Shown here: positions 1-6,164 of the stretch, one piece after another
How the letters are laid out: the number at the start of each line of letters is the position of its first letter
How positions within the stretch are numbered: the first letter of the stretch is position 1
From: Turicibacter sp.
GTDB taxonomy: Bacteria; Bacillota; Bacilli; MOL361; Turicibacteraceae
Assembly: GCA_030531025.1 (NCBI GenBank)
Contig: JAUMTV010000103.1
Location: 1 to 10,704, forward strand
Length of the DNA: 10,704 bases
Reading direction: 5' to 3'
Notes under the pieces: model-generated
Seen by the model: the letters and a program-made list of their open reading frames with translations, nothing else
What the model was told of the DNA's origin: nothing
Databases searched by the model: none
Translations under genes and position numbers: made by a program

Positions 1-83
1 ACAGTACAAAGTAAAGAAGTAACGCCTGCTCCTAATATGTTTTTTTGCTTTGATTAATAATTTAAACTCTCTATTGTTTTAAA

Positions 84-111
84 TTAATTGATGTCAACTG
101 ATCATCATTAA
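84..111 (-). promoter_or_regulatory. Shared leader inverted repeat, copy A
   Basis: On the plus strand this is TTAATTGATGT, 7 variable bases, then TCATCATTAA. The identical arms with the same 7-nt spacing recur at 2939-2966 in the panT leader. In the minus-strand transcript the arms pair as UUAAU+GAUG with CAUC+AUUAA, leaving one bulged A. The element begins 27 nt downstream of the -10 box, exactly as in copy B. It may be a DNA operator inside the early transcribed region or an RNA regulatory hairpin. The regulator is unknown. The gene it controls lies outside the window. Confidence 0.6.
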
Positions 112-137
112 TCTTAAATAAAGAGTTCACTCTTACT

Positions 138-166
138 ATTATAAGTTAGCCTTATCCGTTCACCAA
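138..166 (-). promoter_or_regulatory. Promoter for a minus-strand gene beyond the left edge
   Basis: Read on the minus strand, there is a -35-like TTGGTG (161-166), a 17-nt spacer and a perfect -10 TATAAT (138-143). Transcription would start near 131 and run leftwards out of the window. It lies just downstream of the coaX terminator, so it should serve a separate transcription unit. A 14-nt palindrome (AAGAGTTCACTCTT, 121-134) overlaps the predicted start site, and the shared inverted repeat at 84-111 follows. The -35 is weak (3 of 6); the -10 and spacing carry the call. Confidence 0.55.
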
Positions 167-202
167 CGAAAAATACATTTATTTCCTTATAGTTGAGTGA
201 AT

Positions 203-239
203 AAAAAAGACTCACTGGATAGTAACCCATATGAGTCTT
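203..239 (-). terminator. Intrinsic terminator of the panT-coaBC-coaX operon
   Basis: On the minus strand an 8-bp stem (AAGACTCA at 207-214 with TGAGTCTT at 232-239) is extended by an inner TGG/CCA pairing. It is followed by a run of six T residues (plus-strand A run at 203-208) and more T-rich sequence. It starts about 20 nt beyond the coaX stop codon, the expected place for the operon's terminator. Confidence 0.85.
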
Positions 240-260
240 CTTTGATTTCTTATCTTATCG

Positions 261-1028
261 TTAAGATCTATTTTTTTGATAAATGACTTTCATACCTTTG
301 AAAGCTAAATCTGGATCATATACATCAATCATATCAGTTTCATTATAAATAATACGACCAAGTCCTCCAGTTGCAACGACCTTAATCTCTTTTCCTACTG
401 CTTCTTTCACTTTTTGGATAATGTACTCTGTCTGTCCGATATATCCATAAACTAACCCACCTTGCATACTCGTAATTGTATTACGGCACATAATTGTCGC
501 AGGTTTTTTAATTTCAATTTCAGGTAACTTTGCAGCTTGTGTCCATAAAGCTTGGGCAGAAATCTCAATTCCCGGTGATGTAACACCAAACTCAAACTCA
601 CCAAATTCATTAACATAATCATATGTTGTTGCTGTTCCAAAATCAATAACTAAAGCTGGCCCCCCATAAATATGATAAGCTGCTGCAATATCAACAATAC
701 GATCAGCTCCAACCTCGCGTGGATTTTCCGTTTTTATGCTAATTCCTGTCTTAATACCAGGCCCCACAATCATTGGTTCAATATTAAAGTATTTTCGGAT
801 AGCATTAGTTAAAGAATGCATAATCTTAGGCACAACACTTGAAATCAAGACATCTTCAACCGCTTGTGGATTAATATTTTTCGTTTGAAAAAATGAAAAT
901 AATGCAATTCCAAACTCATCTGATGTTCGTTGCAGTTTAGTCGTTAGTCGAAAGTTTGCAATCAATTCATCACGATCATATACTCCTAATGTAATATTTG
1001 TATTTCCAACATCGATAACAACTAACAT
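261..1028 (-). CDS. coaX: Type III pantothenate kinase CoaX
   Basis: Catalyses the ATP-dependent phosphorylation of pantothenate to 4'-phosphopantothenate, the first step of CoA synthesis, in the cytoplasm. At 255 residues it has the normal family length. Visible motifs are the N-terminal phosphate-binding DVGNTN (residues 6-11), GADR with the presumed catalytic Asp109 (107-110), the second phosphate loop DFGTATT (129-135), [11 protein letters not shown] (151-161) and the adenosine-side ATGGLG (219-224). Type III kinases resist feedback by CoA and typically need a monovalent cation; that is family knowledge. The ATG lies inside the end of coaBC (7-nt overlap), preceded by GAGGAG four bases upstream within coaBC, so the two are translationally coupled. 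It is the last gene of panT-coaBC-coaX and is followed by an intrinsic terminator. Confidence 0.97.
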   Translation of the reverse strand: MLVVIDVGNTNITLGVYDRDELIANFRLTTKLQRTSDEFGIALFSFFQTKNINPQAVEDVLISSVVPKIMHSLTNAIRKYFNIEPMIVGPGIKTGISIKTENPREVGADRIVDIAAAYHIYGGPALVIDFGTATTYDYVNEFGEFEFGVTSPGIEISAQALWTQAAKLPEIEIKKPATIMCRNTITSMQGGLVYGYIGQTEYIIQKVKEAVGKEIKVVATGGLGRIIYNETDMIDVYDPDLAFKGMKVIYQKNRS

Positions 1029-2233
1029 ACTGCTCCTCTTTTCTTTATTAAAATATGTAATAAGCGATCCATAATCTTATAACCAAGTGCTTCTTTTGAC
1101 ATAACATCTAATTTTTCCACATTATCATTTGTTAAAATCGTAACGACATTTGTATCTTTTTTAAATCCTGCTGACTGCTCATTTAACTGATTAGCAACAA
1201 TTAAATCTGCACCTTTATTCACTAATTTCTTTGTTGCATTCTCAATCAAATCTTGTGTTTCCATCGCAAATCCACAAACAACTTGATGTGATTTTTTTGA
1301 TTTCCCCATTTGCGCTAAGATATCAGGGTTCATTACAAAATCAATCGTCAACTGATTACCTTGCTTTTTCATTTTGTGATCACTCACACACTCAACTCGG
1401 TAATCAGACACAGCTGCTGATTTAACTAAAATATCATAGTCATCTTTTAATGCTTCAACTTCTTTAAACATTTCAGCTGCTGTTCTTACCTCAACAATAT
1501 CCATGAACATTGGTTTTCTTAATGAAACAGGCCCAGTTACTAATGTAACATCTGCCCCTAAATTACGAGCAGCACGTGCAACTGCATATCCCATCTTTCC
1601 GCTTGAATGATTCGTCATAAAACGAACTGGATCTAAATCTTCTTGTGTTGGTCCAGCCGTTACTACGACCTTTGTTCCTTTTAAAGGTTTTTCTTTTATT
1701 AATAAACATTCAATTGCATCCTCAATATCTTCAACCTCAGCTAGTCGCCCTTTACCAACATCACCACATGCTAAATATCCACTATCTGATTCAACAAATG
1801 TCATATTGTATTCTTTACAGATTTCAATATTTCTCTGCGTAATCGGATTCGTTAGCATCCCTGTATTCATCGCTGGCGCAATTAACTTAGGACAAGTAGC
1901 AGCTAAAAATGTCGTTGTTAACATATCATCAGCTAATCCATGAGCAAATTTAGCAATACAATTTGCTGAAGCTGGAGCTACAACAAATAAATCTGCACGT
2001 TTAGCTAACGAAATATGGTTCACATCATATTGAAAATTTCGATCAAATGTTCCAACAGAAACACGATTATGAGTTAACGTTTCAAAGGTTAATGGTGTAA
2101 TAAATTCAGTTGCATTCTTTGTCATAATCACATGAACATCATAACCTTTTTTATATAAATTACTAGCTAATTGTGCACTCTTATAAGCAGCAATTCCTCC
2201 GCAAACTCCTAGTACAATTGTTTTTTTATTCAA
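1022..2233 (-). CDS. coaBC: Bifunctional phosphopantothenoylcysteine decarboxylase / phosphopantothenate-cysteine ligase
   Basis: Cytoplasmic two-domain enzyme that joins cysteine to 4'-phosphopantothenate (CoaB) and decarboxylates the product to 4'-phosphopantetheine (CoaC). The N-terminal FMN-dependent CoaC domain (about 1-180) shows GGIAAYK (12-18), the catalytic histidine in NHISLAK (His73), PAMN (120-123) and the substrate-clamp cysteine in [12 protein letters not shown] (Cys156). The C-terminal CoaB domain shows [23 protein letters not shown] (208-215, nucleotide-activated intermediate site), AAVSDY and KMKK (287-290). At 403 residues it has the usual length. The start is a TTG: the panT stop codon abuts it directly, AAGGTGA lies 5 nt upstream, and GGIAAYK falls at the usual distance from the N terminus. 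coaX overlaps its 3' end by 7 nt. Confidence 0.97.
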   Translation of the reverse strand: MNKKTIVLGVCGGIAAYKSAQLASNLYKKGYDVHVIMTKNATEFITPLTFETLTHNRVSVGTFDRNFQYDVNHISLAKRADLFVVAPASANCIAKFAHGLADDMLTTTFLAATCPKLIAPAMNTGMLTNPITQRNIEICKEYNMTFVESDSGYLACGDVGKGRLAEVEDIEDAIECLLIKEKPLKGTKVVVTAGPTQEDLDPVRFMTNHSSGKMGYAVARAARNLGADVTLVTGPVSLRKPMFMDIVEVRTAAEMFKEVEALKDDYDILVKSAAVSDYRVECVSDHKMKKQGNQLTIDFVMNPDILAQMGKSKKSHQVVCGFAMETQDLIENATKKLVNKGADLIVANQLNEQSAGFKKDTNVVTILTNDNVEKLDVMSKEALGYKIMDRLLHILIKKRGAVC

Positions 2234-2863
2234 CTAAATCACCTTCTTCGTAATCGGCTCCAACACTTTTGTAAGTGGTGTAATAATGACTGTTGCTAAT
2301 ACTGCCTCTAATATACTATTTGTTGTAATAATCCCTAATAATAATCCAAATAAAGCAGATGTTTCAACACCTTTTGCCTGAGCATAGCTCGGACCAAAGA
2401 AAATATAAATCATTCCAAGTACTAAAATAGAATGAATTAATGTACAAATTAAAGCCGTCAATCCACTACCGATTAATCTAACTTTAGTATCTTTATTTTT
2501 AAACCAACTATAAATTAACGCAGCTAATACTCCTAATAAAACGCGTGGTCCAATCGCAATAACTAAGCTCATAAAGTTTCCATGGTAATCCCCTAATGAA
2601 TAAAATGGAGTAAATACAAATGATGTAATAGTTGGCATAACCGTATTAATAATCACACTACTAATTCCAAATACTAGTCCTGTCATTGCTCCTCCTTTTA
2701 CCCCTAATAAAATCCCCGCTAAAATAACTGGAATATGCATTGTCGTCGCACGAACTGGACCAATTGGAATATAACCAAGTGGTGTTAACATTAAAACAAC
2801 TTGAATACTACAAAACATCGTTAATAAAACTAAAAATTTTGTTTTCTTTCTTGAATTCTTCAT
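2234..2863 (-). CDS. panT: ECF transporter S component, probably pantothenate-specific (PanT-like)
   Basis: A very hydrophobic 209-residue protein with about six membrane segments (near 9-27, 43-56, 57-75, 97-120, 131-156 and 167-197) and a basic N terminus (MKNSRKKTK), as in substrate-binding S components of energy-coupling-factor transporters. The stretch TPLGYIPIGPVRATTMHIPV (27-46) followed by GILLGVKGGAMTGLVFG is characteristic of this S-component group. S components bind a vitamin and work with a shared EcfA-EcfA'-EcfT module, which is not in this window. Pantothenate is inferred from context: the gene abuts coaBC and is the first gene of an operon with coaX. The family also includes transporters for other vitamins, so specificity is not proven by sequence. 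The ATG follows GGAGGAG by 7 nt. Expression probably starts at 2993-3021. Confidence 0.8.
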   Translation of the reverse strand: MKNSRKKTKFLVLLTMFCSIQVVLMLTPLGYIPIGPVRATTMHIPVILAGILLGVKGGAMTGLVFGISSVIINTVMPTITSFVFTPFYSLGDYHGNFMSLVIAIGPRVLLGVLAALIYSWFKNKDTKVRLIGSGLTALICTLIHSILVLGMIYIFFGPSYAQAKGVETSALFGLLLGIITTNSILEAVLATVIITPLTKVLEPITKKVI

Positions 2864-2938
2864 TTTTCTTCTCCTCCACTGTCGCTTCTTTTTGAATGCA
2901 ACGTCTTGAATATATAATGTGATATCGCTAGTATTACC

Positions 2939-2966
2939 TTAATTGATGTTCGAAAATCATCATTAA
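2939..2966 (-). promoter_or_regulatory. Shared leader inverted repeat, copy B (panT leader)
   Basis: Second copy of TTAATTGATGT-N7-TCATCATTAA (plus-strand reading), identical in both arms to 84-111 and different in the 7-nt centre. It lies in the predicted panT 5' leader, about 20 nt after the transcription start and 27 nt after the -10 box. In RNA it would fold into a hairpin with 5 bp, a bulged A, 4 bp and a loop of about 9 nt. It could be an operator or an RNA element. The known pan RNA motif of Bacillota panBCD leaders is also a hairpin with bulged As, but I cannot confirm a match. Confidence 0.6.
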
Positions 2967-2992
2967 ATCAACAAACGCTATCATCGTTCATA

Positions 2993-3021
2993 ATTATACT
3001 GTTGTCTTTATCATTTTTCAA
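2993..3021 (-). promoter_or_regulatory. Promoter of the panT-coaBC-coaX operon
   Basis: On the minus strand: -35 TTGAAA (3016-3021, 5 of 6 to consensus), exact 17-nt spacer, -10 TATAAT (2993-2998, perfect). It lies just beyond the rex terminator, so the pantothenate operon is transcribed independently of rex. The predicted start near 2986 gives a leader of about 120 nt containing the shared inverted repeat. Confidence 0.8.
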
Positions 3022-3054
3022 TCAAAATAGAATAATTTCCCATTTATTGGTTAA

Positions 3055-3093
3055 TGAAAATAAAAAAGCTTATAACCATTTTGATTATAAGCT
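3055..3093 (-). terminator. Intrinsic terminator of rex
   Basis: A 9-bp stem (AGCTTATAA at 3067-3075 with TTATAAGCT at 3085-3093) with a 9-nt loop. On the minus strand it is followed by TTTTTTATTTT. It sits about 30 nt after the rex stop codon and separates rex from the panT operon. Confidence 0.85.
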
Positions 3094-3123
3094 GGCAACA
3101 AACGATATTTTTAATAAAAAGTA

Positions 3124-3783
3124 TTAATGTTTCGCTTGTTCTTTTTGGAATACGTAAAAGAATAATGTCTCTAGCTCCATATTTAAGTCTACTTCATGTA
3201 CTGTGATATCCTCACTTACATTAATAACTGTTGAAGATAAATTTAAAATCCCTTTAATTCCTAATCCTTCTAATGAAGATGCAACACTTTGAGCTACTGT
3301 TGGTGGAACAGTTAAAATAACATAAGTAACATGATGTTCCTCAATGTAAGACTTTAAATCATTTAAATGATAGATAGGTAAATCTCCTATACATTGCCCT
3401 ACTAAGCTTTCATCTGTATCAAAACCTGAAATTAAGTTAACTGGTGTTCTAAACATACGTTTTTTGAACTTATCTGAACTAAAATATTTTAATAATGCAC
3501 GTCCTAAGTTCCCAACCCCAATTAAAACACAACTTTGTGCATCTTCTGTTTTCAATAAATTATTGAATGCTTCTAATACAACACGCACTTCATAACCATA
3601 TCCTTGGCGTCCTAATTCACCTAAATATGAGAAGTCACGTCGAATAGTAGCTGAATCAATTCCTATTTTCTGACTTAACTCACCTGACTGGATTCTTTTA
3701 ACTCCCATTTCATCTAATTCAACGAAACAGCGACGATAAAGTGCTAACCTTTTAATCGTTGCATTTGGAATATGTGATAGCAT
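3124..3783 (-). CDS. rex: Redox-sensing transcriptional repressor Rex
   Basis: Cytoplasmic homodimeric repressor that binds DNA when NADH is low and releases it when NADH/NAD+ rises, usually controlling fermentation and respiration genes (family knowledge). The 219 residues match the family length. An N-terminal winged helix (about 5-65) carries the family signature SATIRRDFSYLGELGRQGYGY (44-64). A Rossmann domain follows with GVGNLGRAL (89-97) and the acidic end of the second strand FD (121-122). A C-terminal helix (about 199-213) should swap between subunits. The common NFAP motif near 181 reads NLSS here, a mild divergence. The ATG is preceded by AAAGGAGG at 6 nt. It is divergent from an ABC-F gene, as rex and ydiF are neighbours in Bacillus. 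Autoregulation is suggested by the palindrome over its promoter. Confidence 0.96.
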   Translation of the reverse strand: MLSHIPNATIKRLALYRRCFVELDEMGVKRIQSGELSQKIGIDSATIRRDFSYLGELGRQGYGYEVRVVLEAFNNLLKTEDAQSCVLIGVGNLGRALLKYFSSDKFKKRMFRTPVNLISGFDTDESLVGQCIGDLPIYHLNDLKSYIEEHHVTYVILTVPPTVAQSVASSLEGLGIKGILNLSSTVINVSEDITVHEVDLNMELETLFFYVFQKEQAKH

Positions 3784-3808
3784 AAAAAACCTCCTTTATC
3801 CTAGTTAA

Positions 3809-3837
3809 ATAATAACATGAAAATAATTCAATGTGAA
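3809..3837 (-). promoter_or_regulatory. rex promoter (extended -10)
   Basis: On the minus strand: -35 TTCACA (3832-3837, 5 of 6), 17-nt spacer, -10 TATTAT (3809-3814, 5 of 6) with an upstream TG giving an extended -10. The start site would be near 3802, just before the AAAGGAGG ribosome-binding site at 3790-3797. That gives a very short leader. Confidence 0.7.
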
Positions 3838-3848
3838 TACTCACACGA
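3831..3848. promoter_or_regulatory. Candidate operator over the rex -35 box (possible Rex autoregulation)
   Basis: TGTGA (3832-3836), 4 nt, TCACA (3841-3845) is a perfect 14-bp interrupted palindrome that covers the -35 hexamer. Read on the minus strand, 3831-3848 also aligns with the general Rex operator pattern TTGTGAA-N4-TTCACAA at 10 of 14 defined positions, with a good right half and a poor left half. The palindrome's own geometry differs from a standard Rex site, so another regulator is possible. Position favours repression of rex. Confidence 0.45.
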
Positions 3849-3909
3849 ACATAAAACGTCTATATGTTAAAATGTTTTTAAAATCGACGATTATTTCATC
3901 CCGTGTCCG

Positions 3910-3938
3910 TTGCTTATCTGTTATTTAAGCTTTATACT
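3910..3938 (+). promoter_or_regulatory. Promoter of the ABC-F gene
   Basis: TTGCTT (3910-3915), a 17-nt spacer and TATACT (3933-3938, 5 of 6) precede the ABC-F start by about 60 nt. The -35 keeps only TTG. An 11-nt near-palindrome (AATCGACGATT, 3882-3892) lies upstream, between the divergent promoters. Its role is unknown. Confidence 0.5.
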
Positions 3939-4000
3939 TATAAATAAATAATATAAAAATTGAAAACAACTTGTAAGTTTATATATAAAGGAGAAATAAA

Positions 4001-5914
4001 ATGATCTTATTACAAACTAGCAAATTGACCAAGCTTTATTCAGGAACGCCTATTCTTGAAAATGTTCAGTTTGAAGTCAAAAAAGGTGAACGTATTGCAG
4101 TTGTTGGACGTAATGGTGCTGGAAAATCAACGCTATTAAAAATCATTGCTGATGAAATTGACTTTGATAATGGAGAAATTCATAAACCACAAGGCGTTGC
4201 TCTAGGATATTTTGCCCAATCAAGTCATGTTAATTCTGATGACACGATCTATAATGAAATGCTTAAAGTATTTGCAGAAACTATTAAACTAAAAGGACAA
4301 CTAGAAGAGTTAAGTATTAAAATGGCTGAAGAAGATCCAAGTAGCGAGCAATATCTTAAAATTATTGAACATTATCAAAACTTAAATCATCGCTTTGAAT
4401 TACTGAGTGGTTACACTTATGAATCTGAAATTAATAATATCCTTAATCGTTTCAAGTTCAATGAAATTGGCTTCGATCAAAAAATCTCGAACTTAAGTGG
4501 AGGTCAAAAAACTCGCTTAGCTTTAGCGAAATTATTACTTCAAAAACCAGATGTTTTAATTCTCGATGAGCCAACCAACCACTTAGATATTGATACGATT
4601 GAATGGTTAGAAGGATATTTAAAGAAATACTCAGGTGCTGTTGTCATCGTATCCCATGACCGTTACTTTATTGATCAAATCGCAACCACTGTCTATGAGA
4701 TTGAGTACCGAAAATGTACAAAATACAAAGGTAACTACTCTGATTATATGGATCAAAAAGCAGTAGCTTATGCATCGTTAATGAAACAATACGAAAAACA
4801 ACAAAAGGAAATCTCAAAGATGGAAGATTTCATCAGTCGAAATATTGTTCGTGCCTCAACAACAAAGCGTGCACAATCTCGACGTAAGTTACTTGATAAA
4901 ATGGAACGTATTGAAATTCCAAAAATTAATGATAAATCGATTGGAATTACTTTTGAAATCGATCGCCGAAGTGGAAATGATGTTTTAAAAGTTGAAGACT
5001 TGACGGTTGGATACCCAGATCAAGTTATTTCAGATCATTTAGATTTCCATATTAATCGTCTAGACCGTGTTGCACTAATTGGACCAAATGGAATTGGAAA
5101 ATCAACGATTCTAAAAACAGTTGCTGGAGACCTACCTAAGATAAGCGGAGAAATTTACTATGGAAAAAGCTTAGACATGGGATATTTCGACCAAGAACAA
5201 GCCAATCTTACATCTAATAACACGGTTTTAAATGAAGTATGGAATTGTTTCCCAACAAGACTTGAAAAAGATATTCGTACGTTATTAGGAAACTTCTTAT
5301 TTACTGGTAATGATGTTTTCAAAACCGTTAATCAACTTTCTGGTGGTGAAAAAGTTCGATTAACTTTATGTAAGTTAATGCTTCAAAAAAATAACTTTTT
5401 ATTATTAGACGAGCCAACGAACCACTTAGATATTGATAGTAAAGAGATGTTAGAACTTTCACTTGAAGATTATGAGGGAACAGTCTTCTTCATCTCACAT
5501 GACCGCTATTTCATTGATAAAATCGCTACTCGTATTCTAGAAGTTACACCGCATGGTGTCGTATCCTACTTAGGAAATTATTCTGATTATATTGAGAAAA
5601 AACAGCAACTAGCTGAACTTGAGGCTGCGAAATTGGCTGAGCAATCAGAACTTGCAACAGCAAATAATGTTACAGACTATCAAAAACAAAAAGAACAACG
5701 TCGTCTTGAACAACAGCGCAAACGACAACTTGAAGATACTGAAGCAAAAATTGCTGCTTATGAAGAAGAATTAGAATATAAAAAAGCTGAGCTATTCCAA
5801 GAAGAAGTTTATTTAGATTCTCAAAAATCTGCACAAGTCCAGGCTCGTATTGAGGAATTAGAAGAATTAATCATGGAAGCTATGGAAGTTTGGGAAGAGC
5901 TTAGCTTATCATAA
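4001..5914 (+). CDS. ydiF: ABC-F family ATPase, YdiF type
   Basis: Soluble protein of 637 residues with two ABC nucleotide-binding domains and no membrane segment, so it is not a transporter. ABC-F proteins act on the ribosome (E site) in translation or its rescue. Domain 1 has Walker A GRNGAGKST (36-44), signature LSGGQ (165-169), Walker B VLILDE (185-190) and the H-loop in SHDRYF (His219). An arm-like insert lies between (about 85-160). The charged interdomain linker (about 245-310) corresponds to the P-site tRNA interaction motif. Domain 2 has GPNGIGKST (361-369), LSGGE (446-450), LLLDEP (467-472) and His500. A charged coiled-coil tail follows (about 535-635). The arrangement and the position beside rex match Bacillus YdiF. 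This is not evidence for antibiotic resistance. AAAGGAG lies 7 nt before the ATG, and a terminator overlaps the stop codon. Confidence 0.93.
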   Translation: MILLQTSKLTKLYSGTPILENVQFEVKKGERIAVVGRNGAGKSTLLKIIADEIDFDNGEIHKPQGVALGYFAQSSHVNSDDTIYNEMLKVFAETIKLKGQLEELSIKMAEEDPSSEQYLKIIEHYQNLNHRFELLSGYTYESEINNILNRFKFNEIGFDQKISNLSGGQKTRLALAKLLLQKPDVLILDEPTNHLDIDTIEWLEGYLKKYSGAVVIVSHDRYFIDQIATTVYEIEYRKCTKYKGNYSDYMDQKAVAYASLMKQYEKQQKEISKMEDFISRNIVRASTTKRAQSRRKLLDKMERIEIPKINDKSIGITFEIDRRSGNDVLKVEDLTVGYPDQVISDHLDFHINRLDRVALIGPNGIGKSTILKTVAGDLPKISGEIYYGKSLDMGYFDQEQANLTSNNTVLNEVWNCFPTRLEKDIRTLLGNFLFTGNDVFKTVNQLSGGEKVRLTLCKLMLQKNNFLLLDEPTNHLDIDSKEMLELSLEDYEGTVFFISHDRYFIDKIATRILEVTPHGVVSYLGNYSDYIEKKQQLAELEAAKLAEQSELATANNVTDYQKQKEQRRLEQQRKRQLEDTEAKIAAYEEELEYKKAELFQEEVYLDSQKSAQVQARIEELEELIMEAMEVWEELSLS

Positions 5915-5943
5915 AAAAAGTCGTCCAATTGGACGACTTTTTT
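5913..5943. terminator. Intrinsic terminator after the ABC-F gene
   Basis: An almost perfect palindrome: seven As, GTCGTCC (5920-5926), AATT, GGACGAC (5931-5937), six Ts. It begins at the ABC-F stop codon. The flanking A and T tracts make it potentially active in both directions, but its evident job is to end the plus-strand transcript before the next promoter. Confidence 0.92.
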
Positions 5944-5972
5944 GAATATCGACAGCATCTTCTGAATATAAT
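5942..5972 (+). promoter_or_regulatory. Promoter for the GNAT leader transcript
   Basis: A perfect -10 TATAAT (5967-5972) with TTGAAT (5942-5947) as a possible -35 at a long 19-nt spacing. Its T residues overlap the tail of the preceding terminator. The predicted start, near 5979, falls at a purine-rich AAAAGGAGGG (5978-5987) that looks like a ribosome-binding site. No ATG, GTG or TTG follows it at a usable distance. Confidence 0.5.
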
Positions 5973-5978
5973 GTAACA

Positions 5979-6128
5979 AAAGGAGGGATTTTAAAAAAGC
6001 TAATAACAATTTAACAAAATAAATAATTTATTAGCGAGGCAAACTTGATTAAACACACAAAGGGGGAATTAATCGAATCGCCTAACAATAAAATCTCTAA
6101 CTCTATCTCATATGAGGTAGAGTTTTTT
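5979..6128 (+). ncRNA. Structured leader RNA (attenuator-like) before the GNAT gene
   Basis: About 150 nt between a promoter and an intrinsic terminator, with no convincing coding sequence. Hairpin 1 pairs GCTAATAA (5999-6006) with TTATTAGC (6028-6035). Hairpin 2 starts one base later: AGGC (6037-6040) with GCCT (6080-6083), an internal loop, then TTGATTAA (6045-6052) with TTAATCGA (6069-6076, one G-U), closing a loop that contains GGGGG. Hairpin 3 is the terminator. The GNAT start lies only 36 nt past the terminator, so the gene would need readthrough. It may be a riboswitch, an attenuator or a small RNA. I recognise no T-box, SAM, purine, preQ1 or THF signature, and I see no clear antiterminator pairing. 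Confidence 0.4.
6099..6128 (+). terminator. Intrinsic terminator in the GNAT leader
   Basis: AACTCTATCTCAT (6099-6111) pairs with ATGAGGTAGAGTT (6112-6124), giving up to 13 bp with one G-U before the loop is allowed for. A run of six T residues follows (6123-6128). It lies upstream of, not after, the nearest coding region on this strand, which is why attenuation is suspected. Confidence 0.8.
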
Positions 6129-6164
6129 CATATACTTAACCATCACATAAAATGGAGGAATTAT

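Noticed and set aside
1..57. A plus-strand open stretch of 18 codons ending in TAA at 55-57, possibly the tail of a gene entering from the left
   Set aside because: Too short to recognise, no terminator follows, and a minus-strand promoter with a regulatory element reads through the same DNA.
1231..1842. Two plus-strand open frames (64 and 65 codons) inside coaBC
   Set aside because: They are antisense to strongly conserved CoaBC motifs and have low-complexity translations.
3882..3892. AATCGACGATT near-palindrome between the rex and ABC-F promoters
   Set aside because: Only 11 nt, in very AT-rich DNA, with no second copy in the window and no matching known operator. Too weak to call.
4001..5914. 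Antibiotic-resistance (ARE) ABC-F protein
   Set aside because: Domain layout, C-terminal coiled coil and the rex-adjacent context fit the housekeeping YdiF type. I see no resistance-type leader peptide upstream.
5821..6009. Minus-strand open frame of 62 codons across the ABC-F 3' end
   Set aside because: It runs antisense through the ABC-F coiled coil and its terminator, with no family resemblance.
6045..6164. A 40-residue N-terminal extension of the GNAT protein starting at a TTG
   Set aside because: It would encode across a strong terminator hairpin and has only a weak ribosome-binding site. The ATG at 6165 has GGAGG at ideal spacing and begins right at the GNAT fold.
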